Positions 1 to 10,309 are shown, counted from the first letter of the stretch. The stretch is DNA of 64,000 nt from Promicromonosporaceae bacterium (GCA_009783295.1 WRHK01000012.1:1-64000), one strand, 5' to 3'. Program-made: numbers and translations. The notes: generated by a model from the sequence alone, not told the origin.

Positions 1-2
1 GG

Positions 3-1502
3 ACCGGCGCGGGCTCCGGCGCGGGCGCGGCCCCTGCTGCTCCGCCCGCCGGGGCCCCCGCTGCCGAGGCTCCGGCGCCCGCTGAGGCTCCGGCGCCCGC
101 CGCCGAGGCTCCCGCCCCGGCTGCCGAGGCTCCCGCCGCCGCTCCGGCCGGCGACGGCACCGAGGTCACGCTCCCCGCGCTGGGCGAGTCCGTCACCGAG
201 GGCACCGTCACCCGCTGGCTCAAGGCCGTCGGCGACTCGGTCGAGGTCGACGAGCCCCTGCTCGAGGTCTCCACCGACAAGGTCGACACCGAGATCCCCT
301 CCCCCGTCGCGGGCACCCTGCAGCAGATCCTCGTGAACGAGGACGACACCGTTGCGGTGGGTGCCGTGCTCGCCGTCGTCGGGTCGGGCGCTCCCGCTCC
401 GGCGCCGGCGGCGCCCGCCGCCCCGGCTGCCCCGGCTCCGGCCGCTCCGGCCCCCGCTCCGGCTCCGGCCGCTGCCGCGCCGGCTCCCGCCCCGGCCCCG
501 GCCGCCCCCGCTGCTCCGGCCCCGGCAGCCGCCCCGGCCGAGCCGGTCGCCGCGGACGGCAAGTCCTACCTGACCCCGCTGGTGCGCAAGCTCGCCGCGG
601 ACAAGGGCGTGGACCTGGCCTCCGTCGTCGGCACGGGTGTCGGTGGTCGCATCCGCAAGGAGGACGTCGTCGCCGCTGCCGAGAAGGCTGCCGCCGCTGC
701 GGCCGCTCCGGCCCCGGCTGCGGCCGCTGCCCCGGCTGCCCCCGCCGCGAAGCCCGCGTCCGTGCCGGCCGTCTCGCCGCTGCGCGGCACGACGGAGAAG
801 ATGACGCGCCTGCGCAAGATCGTCGCCGAGCGCATGGTCGAGGCCCTGCACACGCAGGCCCAGCTGACCACCGTGGTCGAGGTGGACGTCACCAAGGTCG
901 CCGCGCTGCGCGCGAAGGCCAAGGAGTCGTTCAAGGCGCGCGAGGGCGCGAACCTCACGTTCCTGCCCTTCTACACGATGGCCGCCGTCGAGGCGCTCAA
1001 GGCGTACCCGAAGATCAACGCCTCGATCGACCAGGAGAAGGGCGAGATCACCTACCACGGCTCGGAGAACGTCGGCATCGCCGTCGACACCGAGCGTGGC
1101 CTGGTGGTGCCGGTCATCAAGAACGCCGGCGACCTGAACCTGGCCGGCCTGGCCCGCCAGATCGGCGACCTGGGTGCCCGCACCCGCGCCAACAAGGTGG
1201 GCCCGGACGAGCTGTCCGGTGCCACGTTCACGATCACGAACACCGGCTCGGGCGGCGCACTCATCGACACGCCGATCGTGCCCGGCGGCCAGGTCGCGAT
1301 CCTGGGCACCGGCACCATCACCAAGAAGCCGGCCGTGGTGAAGGGCGCCGACGGGTCGGACGTCATCGCGATCCGCTCGTTCGCGTACCTGTTCCTGTCG
1401 TACGACCACCGCCTGGTCGACGGCGCGGACGCCGCCCGCTTCCTGACGGCCGTCAAGGCCCGTATCGAGGAGGGCGCGTTCGAGGCCGAGCTCGGCCTCT
1501 GA
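3..1502 (+). CDS. sucB: 2-oxoglutarate/pyruvate dehydrogenase E2 component (dihydrolipoamide acyltransferase), 5' truncated by window edge
   Basis: Frame open from the window start; lipoyl domain ([50 protein letters not shown]), Ala/Pro-rich linkers, peripheral-subunit-binding domain ([33 protein letters not shown]), catalytic domain ending [16 protein letters not shown]. Confidence 0.95.
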   Translation, partial: TGAGSGAGAAPAAPPAGAPAAEAPAPAEAPAPAAEAPAPAAEAPAAAPAGDGTEVTLPALGESVTEGTVTRWLKAVGDSVEVDEPLLEVSTDKVDTEIPSPVAGTLQQILVNEDDTVAVGAVLAVVGSGAPAPAPAAPAAPAAPAPAAPAPAPAPAAAAPAPAPAPAAPAAPAPAAAPAEPVAADGKSYLTPLVRKLAADKGVDLASVVGTGVGGRIRKEDVVAAAEKAAAAAAAPAPAAAAAPAAPAAKPASVPAVSPLRGTTEKMTRLRKIVAERMVEALHTQAQLTTVVEVDVTKVAALRAKAKESFKAREGANLTFLPFYTMAAVEALKAYPKINASIDQEKGEITYHGSENVGIAVDTERGLVVPVIKNAGDLNLAGLARQIGDLGARTRANKVGPDELSGATFTITNTGSGGALIDTPIVPGGQVAILGTGTITKKPAVVKGADGSDVIAIRSFAYLFLSYDHRLVDGADAARFLTAVKARIEEGAFEAELGL

Positions 1503-1514
1503 CGTTCTGCTGGC

Positions 1515-1550
1515 GAAGGGCCGCCGGACCACCTGGTCCGGCGGCCCTTC
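1515..1550 (+). terminator. Rho-independent-type hairpin downstream of sucB
   Basis: Perfect 16-bp stem GAAGGGCCGCCGGACC / GGTCCGGCGGCCCTTC with 4-nt loop, 13 bp after the sucB stop. Confidence 0.8.
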
Positions 1551-1622
1551 GTGCTTCCCACCAGGCATGACGCGCCCGTACCATGCCCTGGCACGCTGAC
1601 GGTCGGGACGAAGGGACGGGCC

Positions 1623-4370
1623 ATGAGCCTCTACGCGGAACGGCCCGGTCAGGGCCTCGTCGGCAGGCGCCGCGAGCAGCGGGCGCTCGAGGAGCTGCTG
1701 GCCGACGTCCACCGCGGCCGGTCGCGCGCCCTGGTGCTGCGCGGCGAGGCGGGGCTGGGCAAGACGGCACTGCTCGACCACCTGGTCCGCCAGGCGGCAC
1801 CGGCGCAGGTGCTGCGCGTCGCGGGCGTCGAGACGGAGATGGAGCTGACGTTCGCGGGCCTGCACCAGCTGTGCGCCCCGCTGCTCGGCTTCCTCGACCG
1901 CGCGCCGGTGCCGCAGCGCGAGGCCCTCGCGGTCGCCCTGGGACGGCGTCCGGGCGACCCACCGGACCGGTTCCTGGTCGGCCTCGCCGTGCTGACGTTG
2001 CTGCAGGAGGCTGCCGCCGCGCGCCCCGTGGTGTGCGTGGTCGACGACGTGCAGTGGCTCGACGACGCGTCCCAGCAGACCATCGGCTTCGTCGCGCGGC
2101 GCCTGCCGCCGGAGCTGGCCGCCGCGCTGGTGCTGTCCGAGCGCACCGGCTCGGGCGGGCCGGTGCTCCCGGGCATGCCCGAGCTCGCCGTCGGGCCGCT
2201 GCCGGGCCACGACGCGCGCGACCTGTTCGACGCGCTCTTCGCGGGCCCGGTGGACGACCGCGTGCGCGAGCGCTTCCTGGCCGAGGCCGAGGGCAACCCC
2301 CTGGCGCTGGTGCAGCTCTCGCTGCAGCTCACGCCCGAGCGGCTCGCGGGCGGGTTCGGGTTGCCCGGCACCGGGACGGTCGCCGACCGCGTCGAGGTCC
2401 AGTTCGCGGAGGGCCTGGCCACGCTCGAGCCTGCCGCCCGGACGTTCCTGCTGGTGGCGGCCGCGGAGCCCAGCCAGGACGCGCCGCTCGTCGAGCGCGC
2501 GGCCGCCACCCTCGGGGCCGACCCGGCCGGTGCCGTCGCCTCCGGGCTGGTCGAGCTGGACGGGTCGCTGCGGTTCCGCCACCCGCTCGCCCGGTCGGCG
2601 GTGTACCGCGCCGCGTCGTCGACGGAGCGCCGGGCCGCCCACGCCGCCCTTGCGGACGCGGCCGACGACGGGGCCGACCGCGAGCGCCGCGCCTGGCACC
2701 GCGCGCACGCGGCCGACGGCGCGGACGAGGACGTCGCCGCCGAGCTGGAGCGGTGCGCGGAGCTGGCCCAGGGTCGGGGCGGCGTCGCCGCGGCGGCGGC
2801 CTTCCGGGACAAGGCCGCGGCGCTCACCCCGGACCCGCGCCTCCGGGTGGGCCGGACGCTGCTCGCCGCCGAGGCGAAGCTCCGCGCGGGCGCCCCCGAG
2901 CACGCGCTGCGCCTGCTCGCGGCGGCCGACGCCGGGCCCGGGGAGGAGCGCGACCGCGCCGTGTCCCAGCTGCTGCGCGCGCAGGCCGCCGTCGCGCAGG
3001 GGCGGGGGGACGACCAGCTGCTGCCCGCGGCCCGGCGGCTGGAGGCCGTGGACGCGCGCCTCGCGTGGGCGACCTACCGCGACGCCCTGGACGCGGCGCT
3101 CGCCCGGTCGGGTTCCGTCGCGGGGGTCGCGACGGCCGTGCTCGGGGCGCCGGTGCCCGAGCCGCGCCGCGCCGCCGAGGAGGACCTGCTGACCGGGCTG
3201 GCGCTCACCGTCACCGGCGGGTTCGCGACCGGCGCGGACACGCTCCGCCGCGGCGTGCTGGCGTTCCTTCGCGCCGGAGACACCGACGCCGCATGGCTGC
3301 CGCTAGCGACCCGCGCTGCCGTCGAGATCTGGGACGAGGAGGTCTGGGAGGCCCTCACGACGCGCACCCTGGCCCTGGCCAGGCGCCGTGGCGAGCTGCG
3401 CGTGCTGCCCGACGTGCTGCGCTCCCGGACGGCCATCAACCTGCACCGCGGCGACCTCGACGACACCGAGGGCGTGGCGGAGTACGCGCAGATGATCGCC
3501 GAGGTGACCGGTGACCCGGCGCCGCTGCCCTGGTCCCGGGCCGCGCTCGCGGCGTTCCGCGGCCGGCGGGAGGAGTTCCTGGCGATCGTCTCGTCCGCCC
3601 TCGGCGAGGCCGACGCGCGGGCCGAGCGGCAGTGGCACCTGGCGACGAGCTGGTGCTCCGCCGTCCTGCACAACGGGCTCGGACGGTACGACGAGGCGCT
3701 GGAGGCGGCCGAGACCGCCGTGCAGGTGCCGGCGATGCTGGGCATGGCCTCGTGGGCCGCGTCGGAGCTCGCGGAGGCGGCGTCGCGGGCGGGCGACCCG
3801 CTGCGGGCCGAGGCGGCGGTCAAGCGCCTGGAGGAGATCGCCGACGCCGTCGGCACGGACTGGGCGGCCGGGGCGGCGGCGCAGGCCCGCGCGCTGATGT
3901 CCGACGGCGAGACAGCCGAGGCCGCCTATGCCGAGGCGGTCGAGCGGCTGGGCCGCACGCGCCTGGCCGTGCCCACCGCCCGGGCGCGCCTGCTGTACGG
4001 CGAGTGGCTGCGCCGCGCCGGGCGGCGCGTCGACGCGCGTGTCCAGCTGCGCGCGGCACACGACGCGTTCGCCGCCGCCGGCATGGCGGCGTTCGCGGAG
4101 CGGACCCGCCGCGAGCTGCAGGCGACCGGCGAGGTGGTGCGCGGCCGGGGAGCCGACGCGGAGGCGGAGCAGCTGACCGAGCAGGAGCTGCAGATCGCCC
4201 TGCTCGCCGTCCAGGGCCGCACCAACACGGAGATCGCGGGCGAGCTGTTCCTCAGCCCCCGCACCGTGGAGTGGCACCTGCGGAAGGTGTTCACCAAGCT
4301 CGGGATCGCGCGGCGCACCGAGCTGCGCCGGGCGCTCGAGGCCGTGCCGGGCGTGCACCTGCCGGGATGA
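1623..4370 (+). CDS. LuxR-family transcriptional regulator with N-terminal AAA/NTPase (LAL-type)
   Basis: Walker A GEAGLGKTALL, Walker B-like VVCVVDDVQWLDD, C-terminal LuxR HTH LTEQELQIALLAVQGRTNTEIAGELFLSPRTVEWHLRKVFTKLGI; ATG at 1623 preferred over the longer ORF start. Confidence 0.88.
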   Translation: MSLYAERPGQGLVGRRREQRALEELLADVHRGRSRALVLRGEAGLGKTALLDHLVRQAAPAQVLRVAGVETEMELTFAGLHQLCAPLLGFLDRAPVPQREALAVALGRRPGDPPDRFLVGLAVLTLLQEAAAARPVVCVVDDVQWLDDASQQTIGFVARRLPPELAAALVLSERTGSGGPVLPGMPELAVGPLPGHDARDLFDALFAGPVDDRVRERFLAEAEGNPLALVQLSLQLTPERLAGGFGLPGTGTVADRVEVQFAEGLATLEPAARTFLLVAAAEPSQDAPLVERAAATLGADPAGAVASGLVELDGSLRFRHPLARSAVYRAASSTERRAAHAALADAADDGADRERRAWHRAHAADGADEDVAAELERCAELAQGRGGVAAAAAFRDKAAALTPDPRLRVGRTLLAAEAKLRAGAPEHALRLLAAADAGPGEERDRAVSQLLRAQAAVAQGRGDDQLLPAARRLEAVDARLAWATYRDALDAALARSGSVAGVATAVLGAPVPEPRRAAEEDLLTGLALTVTGGFATGADTLRRGVLAFLRAGDTDAAWLPLATRAAVEIWDEEVWEALTTRTLALARRRGELRVLPDVLRSRTAINLHRGDLDDTEGVAEYAQMIAEVTGDPAPLPWSRAALAAFRGRREEFLAIVSSALGEADARAERQWHLATSWCSAVLHNGLGRYDEALEAAETAVQVPAMLGMASWAASELAEAASRAGDPLRAEAAVKRLEEIADAVGTDWAAGAAAQARALMSDGETAEAAYAEAVERLGRTRLAVPTARARLLYGEWLRRAGRRVDARVQLRAAHDAFAAAGMAAFAERTRRELQATGEVVRGRGADAEAEQLTEQELQIALLAVQGRTNTEIAGELFLSPRTVEWHLRKVFTKLGIARRTELRRALEAVPGVHLPG

Positions 4371-4375
4371 CGGCT

Positions 4376-4407
4376 GTGCCGCCCGGGCCACAGGGCCCGG
4401 GCGGCAC
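4376..4407. terminator. Hairpin between convergent LuxR regulator and tannase-like gene
   Basis: GTGCCGCCCGGGC / GCCCGGGCGGCAC perfect 13-bp stem. Confidence 0.75.
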
Positions 4408-4418
4408 GGCCTGCTGGG

Positions 4419-5972
4419 TCAGGAGCGCACGTAGTGCAGCTGGCGGTCCACCGTGGTGCCGTCGGCCCGCGTCAGGGAGGCGGGCAGCGTGGCCGGGGCC
4501 GAGCCGTCCTCGACCCAGTGGACCAGGGCGGTCAGCGCGTCGGTCGGCGCGGGGCCGTCACCGGGGGCGCAGTGCGAGGCGCCCGGGGCGAGGAACAGCC
4601 GGTAGAAGCTGTCGACCGTGCCGGGGAACCGGTCGGCGACGGCGGCCTGGTACTGCAGCGTGCCGCTCACCGGGACGAGCTGGTCGGCGAGGCCCTGCCA
4701 CGACAGGAGCTTGCCGCCCGCCTTGCGGAAGGCCGACAGGTCGGTGTCGTCGGAGCCGATGGCGCCGTGGTACTCGCGCACCGACTGCTCGAACAGCTGC
4801 TGGAACTGCGCGTAGGTGATGCCGGTGACGTCGAACGACGGGTCCTTGACCACGAAGTCCTGCACCCACGCCTCCGCGACGGGGAACGGCTGCGACGTCA
4901 ACCAGGTCAGGTCGGCGCCGCGGGGCAGGCCGTACCAGAGCTGCTTGCCCGACGTGGTGGTGGGCCCGTCCCAGATCTTCTCGACGATGCGGGCGTCCTC
5001 GGCTGTGATGGTGGCCGGCTGCCCGTCGCACACCACGACCGTGCCGACCAGCGTGGCCGGGTCGAACGTGCAGTCGAGCGGGTCGTCGATGATGCCGTCG
5101 GTGTGGCCGTCGAGCGGGTCGCACGCCGCGATCGCGGCCTGCGTGAACGCGTTGAGCTCGCACGGGGTCAGGTCGCTGTGCTCGTTGTTCAGCACGACGT
5201 TCGGCCACAGGTCGGCGACGGCGAAGCGGTCCCAGGACAGCGCCGGCGCGGCGGCGAGGATGCCGTCGAAGTCGCCGGGGTGCTGCTGCGCCTCGACGTA
5301 GCCCTGACGGCCGCCGGTGGAGCAGCCGTTCCAGTAGGAGTACGCGGCGCCGTGGCCGTAGTACGACTTCACCAGGCCCTTGCCCACCAGGGCGAGCTCG
5401 TGCGCGCCGCGGGAGGCGAAGTTCTCCAGGATCGTCTGGTTCACGGTGCCGTCGGCCTGGAGGGCCCACGGGCTGGTCCAGCCGGTGACCGGGGTGGCGC
5501 CGGCGTCCTGCGAGCCGACGGCGTACCCGGCCTTGACCGCAGTGGCGAGATTGGGCCCGAAGTCGCCGGCGGAGTAGCCGGACCCGCCGAGGGCCTGGAA
5601 ACGACCGGCCCAGCCGGACTGCGGCAGCCACACCTCGATGCGCTCGTGGTCGCCGGCGTGGCCGTGCGTGAGGGTCACGACGACGTCGCAGAACGCAGGC
5701 ACGTCGCTCACGGGGGCGGGCGGCTCGGTGGCGCCGGGCTGCACCGGGAAGCTGACCAGGCCGCCGGGGTTGAGCGTGGCCTCGATGCTCTCGACGGTCG
5801 CGCCGGCCGGGGCCTTCACGGACACGGTCTGACACGTGCCGCCGTGGCCGGCCTGGTTCGCGGCGGCGTCGTGGGCCTTGGTCGGGCCGGCCGCCTGAGC
5901 GGCGCCGCCGGCCAGGGAGAGTGCGGCAACCACGGGCAGCACGACTGCCAGGATGCGGGGGACGGTTCTCAT
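4419..5972 (-). CDS. Tannase/feruloyl esterase family alpha/beta hydrolase, secreted
   Basis: Signal peptide MRTVPRILAVVLPVVAALSLAGGAAQAAG; nucleophile motif YWNGCSTGGRQGYVEAQQHPGDFDGILAAAPA; C-terminal GASHCAPGDGP. Confidence 0.88.
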   Translation of the reverse strand: MRTVPRILAVVLPVVAALSLAGGAAQAAGPTKAHDAAANQAGHGGTCQTVSVKAPAGATVESIEATLNPGGLVSFPVQPGATEPPAPVSDVPAFCDVVVTLTHGHAGDHERIEVWLPQSGWAGRFQALGGSGYSAGDFGPNLATAVKAGYAVGSQDAGATPVTGWTSPWALQADGTVNQTILENFASRGAHELALVGKGLVKSYYGHGAAYSYWNGCSTGGRQGYVEAQQHPGDFDGILAAAPALSWDRFAVADLWPNVVLNNEHSDLTPCELNAFTQAAIAACDPLDGHTDGIIDDPLDCTFDPATLVGTVVVCDGQPATITAEDARIVEKIWDGPTTTSGKQLWYGLPRGADLTWLTSQPFPVAEAWVQDFVVKDPSFDVTGITYAQFQQLFEQSVREYHGAIGSDDTDLSAFRKAGGKLLSWQGLADQLVPVSGTLQYQAAVADRFPGTVDSFYRLFLAPGASHCAPGDGPAPTDALTALVHWVEDGSAPATLPASLTRADGTTVDRQLHYVRS

Positions 5973-6044
5973 GGTGGGACTCCTCCGTGCGGTGGTGTGG
6001 GCGTGGGGTGGTGTGGGCGTGCGAGGGGTGCGCGCGGTGCCTCG

Positions 6045-6515
6045 TCAGCGGCCCGGCGCGCGCACGGTGATCTCCTGGGCGAACCACGCGTTGCCGTCGG
6101 GGTCCGCGAACGACACGAACGAGCCGTAGCTGTGGCGCTGCGGGTGCGGGCCCGGGATCCGGGCCTCCGTGCCGGGGTGGTGAAACACGCGGTGGGCGTC
6201 GTGGAAGACGTCGCTCACGTCCACGCCCCGGCGCACCAGGTCGAGGTGCAGGGCGTCGATGTCCTCGACCACCAGCAGCAGGCTGTCGAGGGTGCCGGGC
6301 GCCGACGTCGTGACCTTGGTGCCGAAGATGACCGACGCCGCCGAGCCGGGCGGGGTCACCTGGACGACCCGCAGGCCGTCCTCCGCGGTGACGTCGGCGT
6401 CCAGGCGCCAGCCGAGGCGCCCCGCGTAGAACGCCTTGGCCTGGTCGACGTCGGAGACGGGCACGACGACGACCTCGAGGCGCAGCGCCTGGTCCGGGGT
6501 GGCGGGAGCGGGCAT
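6045..6515 (-). CDS. VOC (glyoxalase/bleomycin resistance) family protein
   Basis: MPAPATPDQALRLEVVVVPVSDVDQAKAFYAGRLGWRLDADV...FADPDGNAWFAQEI. Confidence 0.85.
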   Translation of the reverse strand: MPAPATPDQALRLEVVVVPVSDVDQAKAFYAGRLGWRLDADVTAEDGLRVVQVTPPGSAASVIFGTKVTTSAPGTLDSLLLVVEDIDALHLDLVRRGVDVSDVFHDAHRVFHHPGTEARIPGPHPQRHSYGSFVSFADPDGNAWFAQEITVRAPGR

Positions 6516-6544
6516 GGTTCCTCCTTGAGACGAGGTGCTGCGGG

Positions 6545-6970
6545 TCAGCGGGTCTGCAGGGGGCTGGCGAACGACTTCGCGAAGGCCCCGCCCGACAGCG
6601 GCAGCACGGACGCGAAGATCCGCTGCTTGAACGTGGTGGGGCGGCGCTCGAGCTCGACCTCGACGCGGGTGTCGCCGTCCTCGAGCGGGACGAGCTGGAA
6701 CACCCAGCCGCCAGGGCCGGCCACCTTCGAGTCGTGGGTGGTGATGACGACGCGGCCCGCGGCGTCGTCCCACTCGTAACGGGCGCGCTCCCAGGCGGCG
6801 GCGGTGCCCTCGGTGACCTCGGCCCAGTCGGGGCCGAGCCCGTGGACGCGGAAGTGCTCGGCGTCGATGGAGGGCCAGGTGTCGACGCGGGACGGCGAGA
6901 AGTCGGTGAGGACCTTCATGAGCTCGGGGACGCCGAGGCGCGAGACGACGGAGAAGCGGACGGTAGGCAT
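6545..6970 (-). CDS. SRPBCC / polyketide cyclase-like family protein
   Basis: 141 aa, START/SRPBCC-like beta-strand pattern (TVRFSVVSRLGVPELMKVLTDFSPSRVDTWPSIDAEHFRVHGLGPDWAEVTEGT). Confidence 0.65.
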   Translation of the reverse strand: MPTVRFSVVSRLGVPELMKVLTDFSPSRVDTWPSIDAEHFRVHGLGPDWAEVTEGTAAAWERARYEWDDAAGRVVITTHDSKVAGPGGWVFQLVPLEDGDTRVEVELERRPTTFKQRIFASVLPLSGGAFAKSFASPLQTR

Positions 6971-7076
6971 CGGGGTGGTCCTTTCGGGGGCGGTGGATCC
7001 GATGCCCTCACCGTCGCCCGGCGGCGCCCCCGGTCGCGCCCGTGGGAACCCCTGGTGACACCCTGGTCGGCCCCGG

Positions 7077-8852
7077 TCAGGGGCCCTGGCGGATCTCCAC
7101 GACGGGCAGGCGCAGCGCCCCGGGAGCGGTCGCCGGCACCACCGGGTGCGCGGGCACCGACGGCGCGACGCGCACGTACGGCTGCCCCTGCTTCGGGCGC
7201 GCGTCGGCGTCGCCCTTGTTGGGCCACAGCGCGAACGCGCGCTCCGCCTGCGCGGTGATGGTGAGCGACGGGTTGACGCCCAGGTTGGCCGTCACGGCCG
7301 ACCCGTCGACGACGTGCAGCCCCGGGTACCCGTGCACGCGGTGGTACGGGTCGACGACGCCGTCCGCGGCCGTCGCGCCGATGGTGCAGCCGCCCAGGAT
7401 GTGCGCCGTCATCGGGATGTCGAACGGGTCGCCGACCGTGCCGCCGGCGCGCCCGCCCATCGCGGCCGCCATGAGCCGCACGGCGTCGTGCGCCTTCGGG
7501 ATCCAGGACGGGTTCGGGGCGCCGGTGCCCTGCCGCGAGGTGAGGCGCGGGCCCAGCAGGCCGGGGCGCGTGAACGTGGTCAACGAGTTGTCACGGGCCT
7601 GCATGACGAGCGCGATGACGGTGCGTTCCGACCAGCGCCGCAGGTCGAGGATCTGCGGCAGCGCGCGGCGCAGGCGCCACAGCTCGGCCGTCCAGCGGCG
7701 CCACCGCGAGCCCTCCCCCGGCGCGACGCCGTCCACGAGCACCGTCTGGAGCAGCCCCATCGCGTTCGAGCGGTGCCCGTACCGCACCGGCTCCACATGG
7801 GTGGACGGGTCCGGGTAGAACGACGACGTGATGGCGACCCCGCGCGAGTAGTCCGGCGTGCTGCGGGTGCGGTCGGCGCGCCCGTCCGGCCCCAGCGGCC
7901 CTCGCCGCGGCACGCTCGCGCCGAGCAGCGCCTCGGAGTTGGTGCGCGTCCGGTGCCCCAGGCGGTCCGAGATCTCGGGCAGCGTCCCCGAGTCGCGCAT
8001 CGCGTGCAGCAGCGACTGCGTGCCGAGCGTGCCCGCTGCGAGCACCACCTGCCGCGCCACGAACCGGCGCCGCGGGCCGGGGCGCCCGGTGCGCCGTGTG
8101 TCGACGGCGAACCCCGGCCGGCCGGGCAGCGGCGCCACCGCCGTCACCGTGGTCAGCGGGTGCACGCGCGCGCCCGCGCCTTCGGCCAGGTGCAGGTAGT
8201 TCTTGACCAGCGTGTTCTTGGCGCCGTGGCGGCAGCCCGTCATGCACTCGCCGCACTGGGTGCAGCCCGTGCGGGCCGGGCCCGCGCCGCCGAAGAACGG
8301 GTCCGGGACCGTGCGGCCCGGCGTCTGCTCGCCGTCCGTGCCGAAGAAGACACCCACGTCGGCGTGCCGGAACGTGTCCCCGACGCCCATCTGCTCGGCG
8401 ACGCCCTGCATCACCTCGTCCGCCGGGGTGTGCCCGGGGAAGCGCACCGCGCCGAGCATCCGCTCGGCCTGGTCGTAGTACGGCGCGAGCTCCGCCTTCC
8501 AGTCGGTCAGGTGCGACCAGGCCGGGTCGGCGAAGAACGGCTCGAGCGGCCGGTACAGCGTGTTCGCGTACACGAGCGACCCGCCGCCGACGCCCGCACC
8601 CGCGAGCACCAGCACGTTGCGCAGCAGCCGGACGCGCTGGATGCCGAAGCACCCCAGGGCGGGTGCCCACAGGAAGGAGCGCAGGTGCCAGGAGCTCGCG
8701 GCGAACTCGTCGTCCGCGAACCGCCGCCCGGCCTCGAGCACCCCGACGCGGTACCCCTTCTCGGTGAGGCGCAGCGCGGCGACCGACCCGCCGAACCCCG
8801 AGCCGACCACCAGCACGTCGTAGTCGTACCCGTCGCGCGCTTCGTCCAGCAT
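7077..8852 (-). CDS. GMC-family oxidoreductase (cholesterol-oxidase-like)
   Basis: FAD motif DVLVVGSGFGGSVAALRLTEKGYRVGVLEAG; Cys cluster CTQCGECMTGCRHGAKNTLVKNYL; C-terminal NLGVNPSLTITAQAERAF. Confidence 0.88.
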   Translation of the reverse strand: MLDEARDGYDYDVLVVGSGFGGSVAALRLTEKGYRVGVLEAGRRFADDEFAASSWHLRSFLWAPALGCFGIQRVRLLRNVLVLAGAGVGGGSLVYANTLYRPLEPFFADPAWSHLTDWKAELAPYYDQAERMLGAVRFPGHTPADEVMQGVAEQMGVGDTFRHADVGVFFGTDGEQTPGRTVPDPFFGGAGPARTGCTQCGECMTGCRHGAKNTLVKNYLHLAEGAGARVHPLTTVTAVAPLPGRPGFAVDTRRTGRPGPRRRFVARQVVLAAGTLGTQSLLHAMRDSGTLPEISDRLGHRTRTNSEALLGASVPRRGPLGPDGRADRTRSTPDYSRGVAITSSFYPDPSTHVEPVRYGHRSNAMGLLQTVLVDGVAPGEGSRWRRWTAELWRLRRALPQILDLRRWSERTVIALVMQARDNSLTTFTRPGLLGPRLTSRQGTGAPNPSWIPKAHDAVRLMAAAMGGRAGGTVGDPFDIPMTAHILGGCTIGATAADGVVDPYHRVHGYPGLHVVDGSAVTANLGVNPSLTITAQAERAFALWPNKGDADARPKQGQPYVRVAPSVPAHPVVPATAPGALRLPVVEIRQGP

Positions 8853-8908
8853 GGGCTCGCTCCCCCGTCGACGTCGTCGTCCGGGGGCACCGTAGCCGAG
8901 GCGCGCGG

Positions 8909-10258
8909 TCAGGCGACACCCTCGACCCGCCAGCCGTCGGCCGTCCAGCGCAGCGTCAGCGTGGCCGTGAGCACGGCGGACGCCGGGACGGGCGTGCGTG
9001 CGCCGTCGGCGGCGGCCTGCTCGTGGGCGTCGACGACGTACCGCAGGCGGACGGTCGCTCTGCTCACGCCGTGCCCGAGGCCTGTGGCTTCCTGGACGGT
9101 CGCGTGCGGGCCGACCGGGCGCGTCCCGGCCGCGGCGAGCTGCGTCAGCAGGGCCGTGTCCGCGTCGTGCGCGGGCGAGCCGACGACGTCGATCGCGGCC
9201 ACCTCGGTGGACGCGCCCGCGAGCACGTCGAGGCGGCGTTGGGTCAGCTCGGCGGCTGCAGCCTCGGGGTGGTCGCGGTCGAGGGTGCGGTCGATGGCCG
9301 GGGACGGCGCAGGATCGGCTGTCGCGGCAGCCTCAACCGCGCCAGTCGGTGCCGCCGGACTGCCGTCCCCGCCGCGCAGCTCCAACGCCGCACCCGTCAT
9401 CAGCCCGACCGCGAGCCCCACCCCGACCACGACCGCAGCCGGCCGCAGCACCGCCGCCCCGAGCAGGCGCGGACGCGGGCCCCGGCCCGGCCTGAGGCCC
9501 CGCGCACCCGCGGAGCCGGACTGCCGAACCCCCGGGGTCCCCGGCCGCCGAGGCGCCCGCCGCCCCCGCGCGTCGCCGGCCTCCGCCGCAGCAACGGCTG
9601 AGACCTCGCCCGCACCCCGCCGCCGTCCCGCGAGCGCCGCCCCGGCCAAGGTCGCCGCATCGGGGAGCCGCACGTCGCAGCACTCGCACACGGCGTCGAT
9701 CCCGGCGGCCAGCGTGCCCGCTTCTGGCCGCAGGGCTGCGTCGGCGCCGAGGGCGGGCACGAGAGCGACCCGGAGGGCCCCGTCGGGGTCGGCCACGGGG
9801 TCACCGGCAAGCGTCGCCCCGCCTCCGACCCGCCGCGGACCGAGCAGCGCCTCGACCAGCCGCGCGAGCGAGCGCACGTCCTCGGCCGATGTCCACTCCT
9901 CGGGTGGCATCGCGGCGCGGGCGCGCAGGGCGGGCGCACCGCCGGCGCGCAGCACCACGTCGCCGGGGTCGAGCGGACCGTGGACGAGCCCCGCGGCATG
10001 CAGCGCCGCGAGCGCCTGCGCCACCTGCACCCCGACCGCGGCGGCCTCCCCCGGCGCGAGCCGTCCCCGGACGGCCAGCACAGCGGGCAGGTCGGCGGCC
10101 TCGCCGCGCGCGTGGACCACCGTGATCGTGCCGTCCCCCGTGGGCCGCGCCTCGAGCAGTGCGAGCAGGTGGGGGTGGCGCACGTCGGCGAGCGCCGCCA
10201 GCCGGGTGGTCAGGGCGGCGCGCGCGGCGGCGTCGTCGGGCACGGGGACGGTCAGCAC
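8909..10258 (-). CDS. Protein-kinase-fold-like protein with degenerate catalytic motifs plus one TM segment and extracellular C-terminal domain
   Basis: N-lobe/C-lobe-like text VRHPHLLALLEA...AQALAALHAAGLVHGPLDPGDVVL; TM AAVLRPAAVVVGVGLAVGLMTGAALEL; GTG start at 10258 chosen because the ORF-track start (10276) lies in a hairpin. Confidence 0.6.
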   Translation of the reverse strand: MLTVPVPDDAAARAALTTRLAALADVRHPHLLALLEARPTGDGTITVVHARGEAADLPAVLAVRGRLAPGEAAAVGVQVAQALAALHAAGLVHGPLDPGDVVLRAGGAPALRARAAMPPEEWTSAEDVRSLARLVEALLGPRRVGGGATLAGDPVADPDGALRVALVPALGADAALRPEAGTLAAGIDAVCECCDVRLPDAATLAGAALAGRRRGAGEVSAVAAAEAGDARGRRAPRRPGTPGVRQSGSAGARGLRPGRGPRPRLLGAAVLRPAAVVVGVGLAVGLMTGAALELRGGDGSPAAPTGAVEAAATADPAPSPAIDRTLDRDHPEAAAAELTQRRLDVLAGASTEVAAIDVVGSPAHDADTALLTQLAAAGTRPVGPHATVQEATGLGHGVSRATVRLRYVVDAHEQAAADGARTPVPASAVLTATLTLRWTADGWRVEGVA

Positions 10259-10268
10259 GGACGAATGA

Positions 10269-10298
10269 AACCGCACGGGGCCGCTGCCCCGTGCGGTT
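10269..10298 (-). terminator. Hairpin downstream of the Gfo/Idh oxidoreductase
   Basis: AACCGCACGGGGC / GCCCCGTGCGGTT perfect 13-bp stem just beyond the stop at 10310 (minus strand). Confidence 0.7.
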
Positions 10299-10309
10299 CA
10301 TCCACAGGC

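Noticed and set aside
1-770. Ala/Pro-rich near-repetitive sequence considered as a tandem repeat or CRISPR-like element
   Set aside because: Explained by flexible Ala/Pro linkers between E2 lipoyl, subunit-binding and catalytic domains.
4434-6779. 781-aa plus-strand ORF opposite the tannase and VOC genes
   Set aside because: Antisense shadow ORF; composition typical of GC-rich non-coding frames and the opposite strand has clear family motifs.
7146-10268. 1040-aa plus-strand ORF
   Set aside because: Antisense of the GMC oxidoreductase and kinase-like gene; no recognisable domains.
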